Numbered from the stretch's first letter, positions 8,279-16,872 are shown. The stretch is 64,000 bases of DNA from Foliimonas ilicis (GCF_039939195.1 NZ_JBDUUH010000001.1:310001-374000), one strand, 5' to 3'. Numbers and translations are program-made. Notes: generated by a model from the letters alone, not told the origin.

Positions 8279-9819
8279 CAGGCATGCTCCCTAGTTTTAT
8301 GACCTTCGGCCGAAGCCTTGACGATCATGTCTTCCGTGGCATCCTTCCGGTCGATCACGGTGACGAGCTTTCCATTGCTCATCACGGCGATGCGGTCCGA
8401 AAGGGCCATGACTTCTTCAAGGTCGGATGTTGAGAAAAGAATGGCCAAACCATCCGCCGCCAGCCTGCGCATGGTGCGGAAAACATCGGCCTTCGCACCG
8501 ACATCGATGCCGCGGCTCGGCTCGTCCATCAAAAGAACTTTCGGGTTGGTCATAAGCGCTTTGCCGATGACCACCTTCTGCTGATTACCGCCGGACATCG
8601 ACGTGACCTCGAAACTCGGATCTTTCGCCTTGATCGACAGGTCACGGATCGCTTCGTCGATTGCCGACTTTTCCTTGTCGCCGACAATGTGAAAGCCGAA
8701 CCTTGTGAAGCGATTGAGGCTGGCCAGCGTCAGATTACTGGCGATGGACAAAACCGAAACCAGCCCTTCGCGCTGGCGATCTTCGGGGATCAATGCAAGA
8801 CCGCGCTGGATGCGGCGCGTCGTGTCACCGGCGGTGACGTCCTGCCCGTCGATATAGACATGGCCGGACGACATAGGGTGACGACCCATCACGCATTCGA
8901 AAAACTCGCTGCGCCCGGCGCCCATCAGGCCGTAAATGCCCAAAACCTCGCCGGATTTTACCGAAATCGACACGTCATCGACGGAAAAACCGCCGGTCTT
9001 GCGCGGCAAGGTGATGTTTTCCGCGCGGAATGCCTCGCCACCGACCGTGTGTTCGACCGATTTTGCGAAATCCTTGGCGTCCGAACCGATCATCGACCGG
9101 ACGATCCATTTCGTGTCGATTTCGCTGACCTTGGCCTGCCCGGTTATCTGCCCGTCGCGCAGCACGGTGATATAATCGCCGATGCGCATCAGCTCTTCCA
9201 GCCGGTGCGAAATGTAGACGATGGAAACGCCCTGCGCTTTCAACTCGCCGATGACTTTGAACAGGATATCGACTTCAGCGGCACTCAGCGCGGAGGTTGG
9301 CTCGTCCATTATGAGAATGCGCGCATCGAGCGAAATCGCCTTGGCGATCTCGACGAGCTGCTGTTGGCCGATCGGCAAATCCTCGACCATGGTTTCGGCG
9401 TTGATGCCTGCATCCAGCTTGTCGAGGAAAAGGTTTGCCTTCTCGAACTGCGCCCTGTGGTCGATGCCTCGAAGACCGCGCGTCAACTCGCGGGTCGCGA
9501 AAATATTCTCGGCGACCGACAGATTTCCGAATAGGTTCAGTTCCTGAAAGATCATCGCGATGCCGTTCGCCTGCGCATCGGCTGGCGAATTGAACGTCAC
9601 TTCCTTTCCATCGAGAAGCATGCGGCCAAGTGTCGGCTTTTCGACCCCGGCGATGATGCGCATCAGCGTCGATTTTCCGGCACCGTTTTCGCCGACAAGC
9701 ACATTGACCGCGCCGCGTCGCAGCGAGAAATCGGCCTTCTTTACCGCGACGATGCCCGAATAGACTTTGGTGACATCTTCGAGGCGCAGAACGTAATCGT
9801 CGGCTTCGAGCGGTTCCAT
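8278..9819 (-). CDS. Sugar ABC transporter ATP-binding protein (two-domain, RbsA/XylG-like)
   Basis: 513-residue protein with two fused ATPase domains, as in RbsA. Domain 1 has Walker A GENGAGKST near residue 40, the signature IGQQQLVEIAKA and Walker B ILIMDEPTSAL. Domain 2 has a degenerate Walker A (GLMGAGRSE), signature SGGNQQKVVIGKAL and LLMDEPSRGIDVG, the usual asymmetry of this subfamily. I chose the ATG at 9819, one base after the DUF2291 stop (TGACATG); a GTG three codons earlier is possible, and the longer open frame beyond is a shadow of the DUF2291 gene. It powers uptake of the sugar, probably apiose. Confidence 0.9.
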   Translation of the reverse strand: MEPLEADDYVLRLEDVTKVYSGIVAVKKADFSLRRGAVNVLVGENGAGKSTLMRIIAGVEKPTLGRMLLDGKEVTFNSPADAQANGIAMIFQELNLFGNLSVAENIFATRELTRGLRGIDHRAQFEKANLFLDKLDAGINAETMVEDLPIGQQQLVEIAKAISLDARILIMDEPTSALSAAEVDILFKVIGELKAQGVSIVYISHRLEELMRIGDYITVLRDGQITGQAKVSEIDTKWIVRSMIGSDAKDFAKSVEHTVGGEAFRAENITLPRKTGGFSVDDVSISVKSGEVLGIYGLMGAGRSEFFECVMGRHPMSSGHVYIDGQDVTAGDTTRRIQRGLALIPEDRQREGLVSVLSIASNLTLASLNRFTRFGFHIVGDKEKSAIDEAIRDLSIKAKDPSFEVTSMSGGNQQKVVIGKALMTNPKVLLMDEPSRGIDVGAKADVFRTMRRLAADGLAILFSTSDLEEVMALSDRIAVMSNGKLVTVIDRKDATEDMIVKASAEGHKTREHA

Positions 9820-9820
9820 G

Positions 9821-10474
9821 TCAGCCACCGATTGTGATCGTGGCGGGAACGAGAAGCGGCAATTGCCCGCTGGAAGGCAGCGGATAGGCGCCGACCGCCT
9901 GCACGCTTTTGCCGACGAGATTTTCGCGCGGAAGCTTTTCGAGAAGCAGCGTGTTGACGTGGGTGTTGAACGACTTTCCGTATTGCGCCCATTCGATCTG
10001 GTTCTTGAACTCGTTGAAGTTGACGAAATCCAGACTGTCGCGCAGTGCCGTGCCACGAACTGCCGGGCCAATCTGGATGCGCACATCTGCCTTGCCGTCC
10101 GCGTCGATATCGACATCGACATAGGCCGCGCGGGATTTGAGTTCTTCGGCGACGATGGTGCCTTCGAGCCTTGCTGCGAAGGTCCATGGCGCGCTGCCCT
10201 GTTTTTCCTTGTGGCCGAATTTTGCGCCTGCGGCTTCCAGATCGGAGGATGCGAGGCTTGCGACTTCCTTGAAGTCCCCGGCCTTCTGATCGAGGTAGGG
10301 AACGACCTTCGAATCCCATATCTCCGCGACCATACGGTCGGGATTGAATCCGCCAGCAGCAGCACTCGCGGCCTCTTCGGCTGTTGGCGTCTTGATGATC
10401 GTGAAGCCGGAAAGCGTCACCACGCAAACAAGCGCGACGGCTGCGACAGCCCTGATATTCGGCATGGGAAACAC
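9821..10474 (-). CDS. DUF2291 family exported protein linked to the sugar ABC transporter
   Basis: 217-residue protein with an N-terminal hydrophobic segment (residues about 8-28, AVAAVALVCVVTLSGFTI) and no lipobox cysteine, so it is probably anchored in the inner membrane facing the periplasm or secreted. It matches the DUF2291 family, whose members I know only as companions of sugar ABC transporters in Rhizobiales; no biochemical role is known to me. Motifs include WDSKVVPYLDQKAGDF and DIDADGKADVRIQIGPAVRGTALRD, the latter like a conserved beta-barrel core. It sits between binding-protein and ATPase genes in the same operon. An accessory role in uptake or sugar handling is inference only. 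Confidence 0.75.
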   Translation of the reverse strand: MFPMPNIRAVAAVALVCVVTLSGFTIIKTPTAEEAASAAAGGFNPDRMVAEIWDSKVVPYLDQKAGDFKEVASLASSDLEAAGAKFGHKEKQGSAPWTFAARLEGTIVAEELKSRAAYVDVDIDADGKADVRIQIGPAVRGTALRDSLDFVNFNEFKNQIEWAQYGKSFNTHVNTLLLEKLPRENLVGKSVQAVGAYPLPSSGQLPLLVPATITIGG

Positions 10475-10541
10475 ACTCCGTCACAATGGAATTATGCGCG
10501 CAACGCGGCTTGCCCACGCTGCGCGCATATTTCGGAAGGAC

Positions 10542-11483
10542 TTAGTCCTTGAGCGCGAAAGTCTCGAGCTCCTCGGCATTGTCGGCATTGATCAGCACGC
10601 AATCCATGAGCTGCTTTTCTTCAGCCGGTGCCTTGCCGGTCTTGATGTACTCGTCCGCCTGCATGACGGCCATCTGCGCCTGCGCGTAAGCCGGCTGAAG
10701 GACGGTCGCCTTGATGCCGCCTGCCTTGATGGAGTCGCGAACGTCGTTCGAGCCATCGAAGCCAACCACGATCACGTCTTTGCGACCGGCTGCCTGGAGA
10801 GCGGCGATCGCACCCATGGCCATCGTATCGTTGCCGGAGATGACGCCCTGAATGTCAGGATTTGCCTGAAGGATGGTTTCCATCTTGGAATAGCCTTCGG
10901 TCTGGCTCCAGTTCGCCGACTGCTGCGCGACCATCTTCATGTCTGGATAGTCGTCGATGACGTCGTGGTAGCCTTTCGAACGGATACCGGCATTCAGATC
11001 GGCTTCGCGGCCGAGAAGCTCGACGTAATTGCCCTTTTCGCCCATCAGCTTGACGAACTCTTCGGCACCGAGCTGCGCGCCCTGATAATTGTTCGAGACG
11101 ATCTGCGAAACTGCAACGCCGGTTGCATTGATTTCACGATCGATCAGGAAGGACGGAACGCCTGCATCCTTGGCCTTCTGGACGGCCGCGATGGATGCTT
11201 CCGAACCTGCATTGTCAAGGATGATCGCCTTTGCGCCACGGCCGATTGCCGTGTCGATGAGCTGTGACTGCTTGCTGGCATCGTCGTCATGCACGAGCAC
11301 GAGCGTATCATAGCCAAGCTCTTTCGCCTTGGCTTCCGCACCGACAGCTTCCGCCTTGAAGAACGGATTGTCGTGGGATGGCGTGATGATTGCGATAAGG
11401 TCGGCAGCGTAAGCGGGCATTGCCGCTCCCGCCGAAAGAAAGGCTGCAAAAGCAGCGATGGTAAGTCTGCGCGTAAGTTTCAT
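10542..11483 (-). CDS. Sugar ABC transporter substrate-binding protein (RbsB-like)
   Basis: 313-residue periplasmic binding protein of the ribose type (Peripla_BP_4). Start chosen at ATG 11483, seven bases after GGGAGG; an upstream frame start would add five residues before the signal peptide. The signal peptide is clear (KLTRRLTIAAFAAFLSAG, cleavage after PAYA-A). Fold signatures are AIITPSHDNPFFKAEAVGAEA near the mature N-terminus, FLIDREINATG, and VISGNDTMAMGAIAALQAAG. It captures the sugar, presumably D-apiose, for the permease/ATPase encoded downstream. It is the second gene after the promoter, the usual high-expression position for a binding protein. Confidence 0.92.
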   Translation of the reverse strand: MKLTRRLTIAAFAAFLSAGAAMPAYAADLIAIITPSHDNPFFKAEAVGAEAKAKELGYDTLVLVHDDDASKQSQLIDTAIGRGAKAIILDNAGSEASIAAVQKAKDAGVPSFLIDREINATGVAVSQIVSNNYQGAQLGAEEFVKLMGEKGNYVELLGREADLNAGIRSKGYHDVIDDYPDMKMVAQQSANWSQTEGYSKMETILQANPDIQGVISGNDTMAMGAIAALQAAGRKDVIVVGFDGSNDVRDSIKAGGIKATVLQPAYAQAQMAVMQADEYIKTGKAPAEEKQLMDCVLINADNAEELETFALKD

Positions 11484-11530
11484 TCCAAGTCCTCCCAAGG
11501 TTAAGAAATGAGGGCGAGACGCCCAATGCG

Positions 11531-12358
11531 TCAGGTGATGCGCCGGATGCTGTCGGCAATCTCCTGTGGTTCGAAAACACGCTTCCAGTCGTCGCGCATA
11601 AGCGCTGGCTTGCCGAACTCGATCGCCTTGTTGCAGGCATCGGAAAACACGCCCTCGACTTCTTCAAAGATGACCGCGCCCAGCACATTCATGTGGCCGA
11701 GCAGGAAATCGCGCGCGGCTTCCTTCGGCACGCCACGCGCCACGCACTCATCCATAGCTTCGCGCATGACAACGAGCAGCGAGGCGCATACGGTTTCGGA
11801 CAGGCCCGGCTCCAGCAAAGCCATCTGCTCGACCGTCACGCGATGCGAACGCATGACAGGCGCCCAGATCACCTTCGCGATTTCTTCGCCCAGCGCATAG
11901 GCTTCTTCCGGCCCTTGCATCAGCGCCGACACGATATGCTGCTTGGCAGCAACGCCGCCGAAATGGTCCTTGCGAGCCGCGAGTTCGGTTTCGTCGTTGA
12001 AGATCGGCGGATGGCAGGGATGCGTGACGAAATAGGTCAGATCCGCACGCTCTGGCAGATGCCCGGCAAAAGGTGCGGCGGCATCGAGGATAACGACCAT
12101 CGTGCCGGCTTTCAGCTTGCCTACGATGCCGGACGCCACCTTGCCGATGACCGTATCCGGTACGGCCAGAATGACGACATCGGCGCCATCGAGGGCTGCA
12201 TCGGCATCTATCGTCTTGACGTCGAGTTCTTTCGCGAGGCGCGCCTTGCCGGCTTCGCTGACTTCGACATGTCGAACGTCGAAGCGCGACCCTTTGAGGT
12301 TTTTTGCCAGGCGGCAACCCATTTTTCCGCCGGCGCCGAACAAGGCAATGGACGTCAT
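11531..12358 (-). CDS. apnO: D-apionate oxidoisomerase
   Basis: 275-residue NAD-binding protein of the 6-phosphogluconate-dehydrogenase-like superfamily. The Rossmann motif GAGGKMGCRLAKNL starts at residue 8, followed by DVVILAVPDTVIGKVA and a helical C-terminal domain (ALLEPGLSETVCASLL, RGVPKEAARDFLLGHMNV). In the described pathway ApnO oxidises and isomerises D-apionate to 3-oxo-isoapionate, the substrate of OiaK. It is the first gene of the transporter operon, directly downstream of the promoter and operator at 12391-12418. RBS GAGGAG lies just upstream of the ATG. Outside this context the family would be annotated only as a putative dehydrogenase. Confidence 0.83.
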   Translation of the reverse strand: MTSIALFGAGGKMGCRLAKNLKGSRFDVRHVEVSEAGKARLAKELDVKTIDADAALDGADVVILAVPDTVIGKVASGIVGKLKAGTMVVILDAAAPFAGHLPERADLTYFVTHPCHPPIFNDETELAARKDHFGGVAAKQHIVSALMQGPEEAYALGEEIAKVIWAPVMRSHRVTVEQMALLEPGLSETVCASLLVVMREAMDECVARGVPKEAARDFLLGHMNVLGAVIFEEVEGVFSDACNKAIEFGKPALMRDDWKRVFEPQEIADSIRRIT

Positions 12359-12390
12359 ACGATATCTCCTCGGATCACTTTACGACGAGT

Positions 12391-12418
12391 ATTATCTTCA
12401 ACTGGTATGATGAGTCAA
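12391..12418 (-). promoter_or_regulatory. Promoter of the apnO-transporter operon with overlapping operator copy 2
   Basis: On the minus strand TTGACT (12413-12418) and GATAAT (12391-12396) are separated by 16 bp, a good sigma-70-type promoter 33 bp before the apnO ATG. The 15-bp site at 12401-12415 (plus strand ACTGGTATGATGAGT) covers the spacer and touches the -35 box, and matches the 3423-3437 site at 14 of 15 positions. Binding there should block RNA polymerase, fitting repression by the GntR protein. The match is direct; the regulator's identity is inferred. Confidence 0.65.
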
Positions 12419-12606
12419 TGAGTGCATCACATTACCAATGTCTTTGAAAGAAATTTGCCGCAGACACCTGTCGAAACCGCTGCCGCCGCATATGCTACTT
12501 TGTGGCGTGTACCGCCCCCGCCGGTTACGTCTAATTGTGAGTTGAATATTCGCGTTCTTTGCGGTCATCTGCCATGACTTCCAAGTCAACAGGTTTGGAG
12601 CGTGCC

Positions 12607-13074
12607 ATGTCCATCTACATGCTGGCCTTGCTTATCGGTGTAATTGCGGGACTTCGTGCAATGACGGCCCCTGCCGCGGTGAGTTGGGCGGCACATCTCG
12701 GCTGGTTTCCGGTCGAAGGGACGTGGGCAGCCTTTATGGGCTATCGCTTCACACCCTATATTTTCAGCGTACTGGCCATAATCGAGCTGATCACCGATCA
12801 GCTTCCCTCGACACCGAGCCGCAAGGTTCCGCAACAGTTCGGTGCGCGTATCGTCAGCGGTGCGTTTTGCGGCGCGGTTCTGGGCGCGGGTTTCGGAGCC
12901 ACGATCGGCGGTGCGATTGCAGGCGCGATCGGTGCGGTCATTGGCACGCTGGGCGGGGCCGAGTTCCGCAGCCGTCTGGTTCAGGCGACAGGAGGCAAGG
13001 ATTTGCCGATCGCCCTTCTGGAAGACGTGATTGCCATCGGCGGGGCAATATTGATCGTTTCCGCCGTGTCATGA
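12607..13074 (+). CDS. DUF4126 family membrane protein
   Basis: 155-residue very hydrophobic protein with about four membrane segments and a glycine-rich run (residues about 85-120, GAVLGAGFGATIGGAIAGAI). The opening LALLIGVIAGLRAMTAPAAVSWA is typical of DUF4126. Start chosen at ATG 12607, which follows GGAG at good spacing; in-frame upstream starts at 12574 and 12559 lack an RBS. Its stop overlaps the start of the flavin disulfide reductase gene (ATGA), so the two should be co-translated. I know of no function for the family. The coupling suggests a membrane partner for the reductase, which is inference. Confidence 0.8.
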   Translation: MSIYMLALLIGVIAGLRAMTAPAAVSWAAHLGWFPVEGTWAAFMGYRFTPYIFSVLAIIELITDQLPSTPSRKVPQQFGARIVSGAFCGAVLGAGFGATIGGAIAGAIGAVIGTLGGAEFRSRLVQATGGKDLPIALLEDVIAIGGAILIVSAVS

Positions 13075-14450
13075 CCCGGCATTTCGACGCCATAATCATC
13101 GGCACCGGACAGGCAGGACCACCTCTCGCCGGGCGTCTGACGGCATCGGGAATGCGCGTTGCGATCATCGAGCGGAAACTGTTCGGCGGAACATGCGTCA
13201 ATACCGGCTGCAAACCGACCAAGACACTGGTTGCAAGCGCATATGCCGCCTATATGACCCGTCGCGCTGCAGATTTCGGTGTCTTACTATCGGGCGAAGT
13301 CGGCATAAATTTCGCCGCGGTCATGGCGCGAAAGGACAAGGTTTCCGACGATTCCCGCGAGGGCGTCGAAAGCTGGCTGCGCGCGATGGATGGATGCACG
13401 GTCTTCGACGGCCACGCGCAGTTCGAGTCCGAAAAAACGATACGGATCGGCGACGAGGTTCTGAGCGCGGATAGGATTTTTCTGAATGTCGGCGGGCGCG
13501 CGGCCATTCCAGATTTCCCCGGCATAGACGAAGTCGATTATTTGACGAACACTTCCATCCTCCAGCTCACAGAATTGCCGAAGCATCTCGTTATCGTCGG
13601 CGGCAGCTATATAGGACTGGAATTTGCGCAAATCTTTCGTCGTTTCGGTAGTGACGTCACGATTGTCGAGAAAGGCGCGCGGCTCATCCATCGCGAGGAC
13701 GAAGATGTGTCTGCCGCGATAAAGGATATTTTCGAAAAAGAAGGCATTCATATCCGCCTGAATGCCGAATGCATCAGCTTTCGACCCGCCGATGGCGCGA
13801 TAGGCGTTGGTGTCGATTGCACCGAGGGAAGTCCCGAAGTGCTTGGCTCCCATGTGCTTCTGGCAGTCGGCAGGAAGCCGAATACGGATGATCTCGCGCT
13901 CGACAAAGCCGGTGTGGAAACCGACAGTCGCGGTTATATCGTCGTCGATGATCAGTTGCGCAGCAACGTCGATGGCATATGGGCGCTGGGCGATTGCAAT
14001 GGCAAAGGCGCCTTCACCCACACCGCCTATAATGATTTCGAGATCGTGGCGGACAATCTTCTCGACAACGACAAGCGCCGTGTGACCGACAGAATTTCAA
14101 CCTATGCTCTGTTCATCGATCCGCCGCTCGGCCGGGTTGGCATGACCGAAGCGGAAGCTAAAAAATCGGGAAAGAAGCTGCTGATTTCCACCCGCCCGAT
14201 GAGCCAGGTCGGCCGCGCGGTGGAAAAATCGGAAACGCTGGGCTTCATGAAGATCGTGGTCGATGCAGACAGCCAAGCCATATTGGGGGCTGCGATTCTC
14301 GGCACCGGCGGCGATGAAGTCGTCCACGGCATATTGGACACGATGTATGCGAAAGCGCCGTACAAAACTTTGCAACGCGCCATGCATATCCACCCAACGG
14401 TGTCGGAACTCATCCCCACTTTGGTCGCAGATTTGAAACCGCTTAAATAA
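13071..14450 (+). CDS. FAD-dependent pyridine nucleotide-disulfide oxidoreductase (mercuric reductase/Lpd-like)
   Basis: 459-residue class I flavoprotein disulfide reductase. The FAD-binding site is IIIGTGQAGPPLAGRL at the N-terminus, the redox-active pair is in GGTCVNTGCKPTKT (CxxxxC), the NAD(P) site is VIVGGSYIGLEFAQIF, and the second FAD motif is IWALGDCNGKGAFTHTAYND. The C-terminal dimer domain ends MHIHPTVSELIPTL, with the His-x-His-Pro-Thr-x-x-Glu acid/base motif. It lacks an N-terminal HMA domain or a C-terminal Cys pair for Hg(II), and it is not in a 2-oxoacid dehydrogenase operon, so its disulfide or quinone substrate is unknown. It overlaps the DUF4126 stop by 4 bp. Confidence 0.88.
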   Translation: MTRHFDAIIIGTGQAGPPLAGRLTASGMRVAIIERKLFGGTCVNTGCKPTKTLVASAYAAYMTRRAADFGVLLSGEVGINFAAVMARKDKVSDDSREGVESWLRAMDGCTVFDGHAQFESEKTIRIGDEVLSADRIFLNVGGRAAIPDFPGIDEVDYLTNTSILQLTELPKHLVIVGGSYIGLEFAQIFRRFGSDVTIVEKGARLIHREDEDVSAAIKDIFEKEGIHIRLNAECISFRPADGAIGVGVDCTEGSPEVLGSHVLLAVGRKPNTDDLALDKAGVETDSRGYIVVDDQLRSNVDGIWALGDCNGKGAFTHTAYNDFEIVADNLLDNDKRRVTDRISTYALFIDPPLGRVGMTEAEAKKSGKKLLISTRPMSQVGRAVEKSETLGFMKIVVDADSQAILGAAILGTGGDEVVHGILDTMYAKAPYKTLQRAMHIHPTVSELIPTLVADLKPLK

Positions 14451-14470
14451 GCGCATCTGCAACCAGATAC

Positions 14471-14497
14471 TACCTAGACTTTACGTAAGGGCAGGTA
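14471..14497. promoter_or_regulatory. Dyad-symmetric site upstream of the LuxR-type regulator
   Basis: TACCT (14471-14475) and AGGTA (14493-14497) flank a perfect TTACGTAA palindrome (14481-14488), 30 bp before the regulator ATG. The outer arms are offset by one base from exact symmetry. It is a plausible autoregulatory operator or a site for another regulator, seen only by inspection. Confidence 0.35.
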
Positions 14498-14526
14498 TTA
14501 CACTTTGGTAGCGAGGGCGCTGCTAT

Positions 14527-15663
14527 ATGATCCGTGCATCCATTTCTTCGGTATCGCATTTGATCGACGACCTTTATCAGGCCGCCTATGAACCAGACCA
14601 TTGGACGATCGCACTGGAAAGTCTGCGCGTTCTGTTCGATGGATCCAGAAGCTGCATTCGCTACGATCATGGGATGAAGCCCGGCACCCATGTCGCAAAT
14701 TACGACGATCCCAACCTGGTGCTCGATTTTTTCCGGGGCGGCTATCCCATGGATACCGTTACGTCGATCATTTCGGCTTTTCAGGTTGGTGTTCCAAAAA
14801 CCGATTCCGGCCTTGTCGCCAAGGAACTGCTCCACAAAACGCAGATGTGGAACGACCTGATGAAACCGCGCGACATGTATGGCGGGATGGCGACAAAAAT
14901 TCTGGTGTCCGGAGAGCTGAATGTCTTTGTCGATATTCAACGCGGATTGAAGCAGCCGGAATTCTCGACGGAAGATCTTGAGTTGAAGCGCGCGCTGGTG
15001 CCGACGCTGATACGCGTCGCCCAGATTTCGGAGAGGCTTGGTCATCGCAATTTAAGCAGCCGCTCCGCCCATATGGCCCTCGACGCGCTCTCCATCGGTT
15101 TCGTTACCGTGACGCCGTCAATGCGAGTGATAGAATTCAACGGTGCTGCAGAAAAGATTTTCGAGCGCGGTAATCTTTCGTGTCAGCACGGGCATCTGTT
15201 CACCGGTAACCTGGCGCTGACACGCCGCCTGAACAAGCTTGTCGCGGAGGCCTGCTACGACGATGATGGCCTGCCCGGACATGGCGGGGAGCTGGTGATC
15301 AATTCGGTGATGACGGACACGCCAGCGGTCGCCCTTTCCGTGGCGCCGGTCCAGAAACGACACGCATTGTCCGAAGGCATTCCGGGACCGGCCGCCGTCA
15401 TTTATATCCGCGAGATCGGCAATGGCTTTGCCGCAGATATGCAAACACGTCTGCGCGAATTGTTCGGTCTGAGTGCCAGGGAATCCGAAATAGCCAAAGG
15501 GCTGGTAACAGGAAGCTCGCTTCAGGAAATCGCCAACGCCAGCGAGATCAGTATCGCGACGGCGCGGACCCAGCTCGCAAGCATTTTCCGAAAGACCGAT
15601 ACGAACCGGCAAAGCCAGCTCGTCATGCTGCTTATGCAGGTTTTGCAGCTTCCTCGCCCATAA
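14527..15663 (+). CDS. LuxR-family transcriptional regulator
   Basis: 378-residue regulator with a LuxR-type helix-turn-helix at the C-terminus (residues about 312-370: GLSARESEIAKGLVTGSSLQEIANASEISIATARTQLASIF). The N-terminal 300 residues are not an acyl-homoserine-lactone domain; they look like a GAF/PAS-type sensory region (DDLYQAAYEPDHWTIAL, then ALDALSIGFVTVTPSMRVIEFNGAAEKI, which is PAS-like). No transmembrane segment. It lies 98 bp upstream of the LhgO-like gene on the same strand and may control it; the inverted site 30 bp upstream is a candidate target. Ligand unknown. Confidence 0.85.
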   Translation: MIRASISSVSHLIDDLYQAAYEPDHWTIALESLRVLFDGSRSCIRYDHGMKPGTHVANYDDPNLVLDFFRGGYPMDTVTSIISAFQVGVPKTDSGLVAKELLHKTQMWNDLMKPRDMYGGMATKILVSGELNVFVDIQRGLKQPEFSTEDLELKRALVPTLIRVAQISERLGHRNLSSRSAHMALDALSIGFVTVTPSMRVIEFNGAAEKIFERGNLSCQHGHLFTGNLALTRRLNKLVAEACYDDDGLPGHGGELVINSVMTDTPAVALSVAPVQKRHALSEGIPGPAAVIYIREIGNGFAADMQTRLRELFGLSARESEIAKGLVTGSSLQEIANASEISIATARTQLASIFRKTDTNRQSQLVMLLMQVLQLPRP

Positions 15664-15761
15664 GCTTAGCCTTTTACAAAGATGCCCGCCGTTTTGGTGG
15701 ATGGTATCGGCGTTTCGGTCGTGCGATTTGAAGGGCTGAGTTTTCTGACCGGGCGGATCGA

Positions 15762-16868
15762 ATGGAGCGGATCGATTGTGTCATTGCGGGTGCGGGCGTC
15801 ATCGGCCTTGCGATAGCCCGCGCCCTTGCCCTGGCCGGCCGGGAGGTCATCGTTCTCGAAGCTACCGACATGATCGGCACCGGCACGAGCTCACGCAATT
15901 CGGAAGTGATCCACGCCGGTATCTACTATCCGAAAGACAGCCTGAAAGCGAAGTTCTGCGTTTCCGGAAAAGAGATGCTTTATCGCTTCGTCGAAGAGCA
16001 CGGCGTCGCGTATCGGCGTTGCGGCAAGCTGATCGTCGCCACCAATGCCGAGCAGGACGCGAAGCTGATCGGCATTCGCGAGAAAGCGTCGTCATGCGGC
16101 GTTTCCGATCTGTTGCCGCTGACGCGCAAAGACGTTTTGGCCCTCGAACCGGAGCTCGACTGCAGCGCCGCACTGCTTTCGCCTTCGACCGGCATTATCG
16201 ACAGCCATGGTTTCATGCTCGCCCTGCAGGGAGAAGCTGAAGCAAGAGGCGCTTCGATCGCCTTCATGACGAAAGTGCTTTCGGGGCGCGTCACGCAGCG
16301 CGGAATTGAATTGACCACGCTTGATACCACAACCGGCAATACGCTCGATCTCGAGGCCAAATGCTTTGTCAATGCAGCGGGATTGGAGGCCAACGCACTC
16401 GCTTGCCGGGTCGAAGGACTGGACGCCAGCTTCGTGCCCAAGCTGACGCTTGCCAAGGGAAACTATTTTTCCGCGACCGGACGCACGCCGTTTTCGCATC
16501 TCATCTATCCGGTGCCGGAAGATGGCGGGCTTGGCGTTCACCTGACGCTCGATCTCAATGGACGGATGCGCTTTGGGCCGGATGTCGAATGGATCGACAC
16601 GATAGATTATAGGGTAAATCCGGCGCGCGCAGACATCTTCTACGACAGGATACGCAGCTACTGGCCGGGGTTGGCCGACGGAAGCCTCGTGCCTGCCTAT
16701 AGCGGCATTCGGCCGAAGCTCTCAGGCCCCGGCGAAAATCAGGCGGATTTTCTCATTCAGGGGCCGGAAACCCATGGCGTTCCCGGCCTCTTCAATCTGT
16801 TCGGGATAGAAAGTCCGGGTCTTACGTCAAGCTTGGCGATTGCCGAGCACGTTGCGACCCGGATTTGA
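15762..16868 (+). CDS. FAD-dependent oxidoreductase, L-2-hydroxyglutarate oxidase-like
   Basis: 368-residue DAO-family flavoprotein. The FAD site GAGVIGLAIARALALAG lies near residue 10, followed by TGTSSRNSEVIHAGIYYP, a pattern shared with L-2-hydroxyglutarate dehydrogenases (LhgO/L2HGDH). The C-terminus has YSGIRPKLSGPGE and LFNLFGIESPGLTSSLAIAEHV, also typical. Such enzymes oxidise L-2-hydroxyglutarate to 2-oxoglutarate and pass electrons to the respiratory chain. The convergent neighbour, 4 bp away, is a family-7 aldehyde dehydrogenase that could act in lysine breakdown, which can feed into glutarate and 2-hydroxyglutarate. The closely related glycerol-3-phosphate or sarcosine-type oxidases cannot be fully excluded. 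Confidence 0.75.
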   Translation: MERIDCVIAGAGVIGLAIARALALAGREVIVLEATDMIGTGTSSRNSEVIHAGIYYPKDSLKAKFCVSGKEMLYRFVEEHGVAYRRCGKLIVATNAEQDAKLIGIREKASSCGVSDLLPLTRKDVLALEPELDCSAALLSPSTGIIDSHGFMLALQGEAEARGASIAFMTKVLSGRVTQRGIELTTLDTTTGNTLDLEAKCFVNAAGLEANALACRVEGLDASFVPKLTLAKGNYFSATGRTPFSHLIYPVPEDGGLGVHLTLDLNGRMRFGPDVEWIDTIDYRVNPARADIFYDRIRSYWPGLADGSLVPAYSGIRPKLSGPGENQADFLIQGPETHGVPGLFNLFGIESPGLTSSLAIAEHVATRI

Positions 16869-16872
16869 GCTT

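Noticed and set aside
13071..14450. Mercuric reductase
   Set aside because: Lacks the HMA domain and the C-terminal vicinal Cys pair, and no mer genes are nearby.
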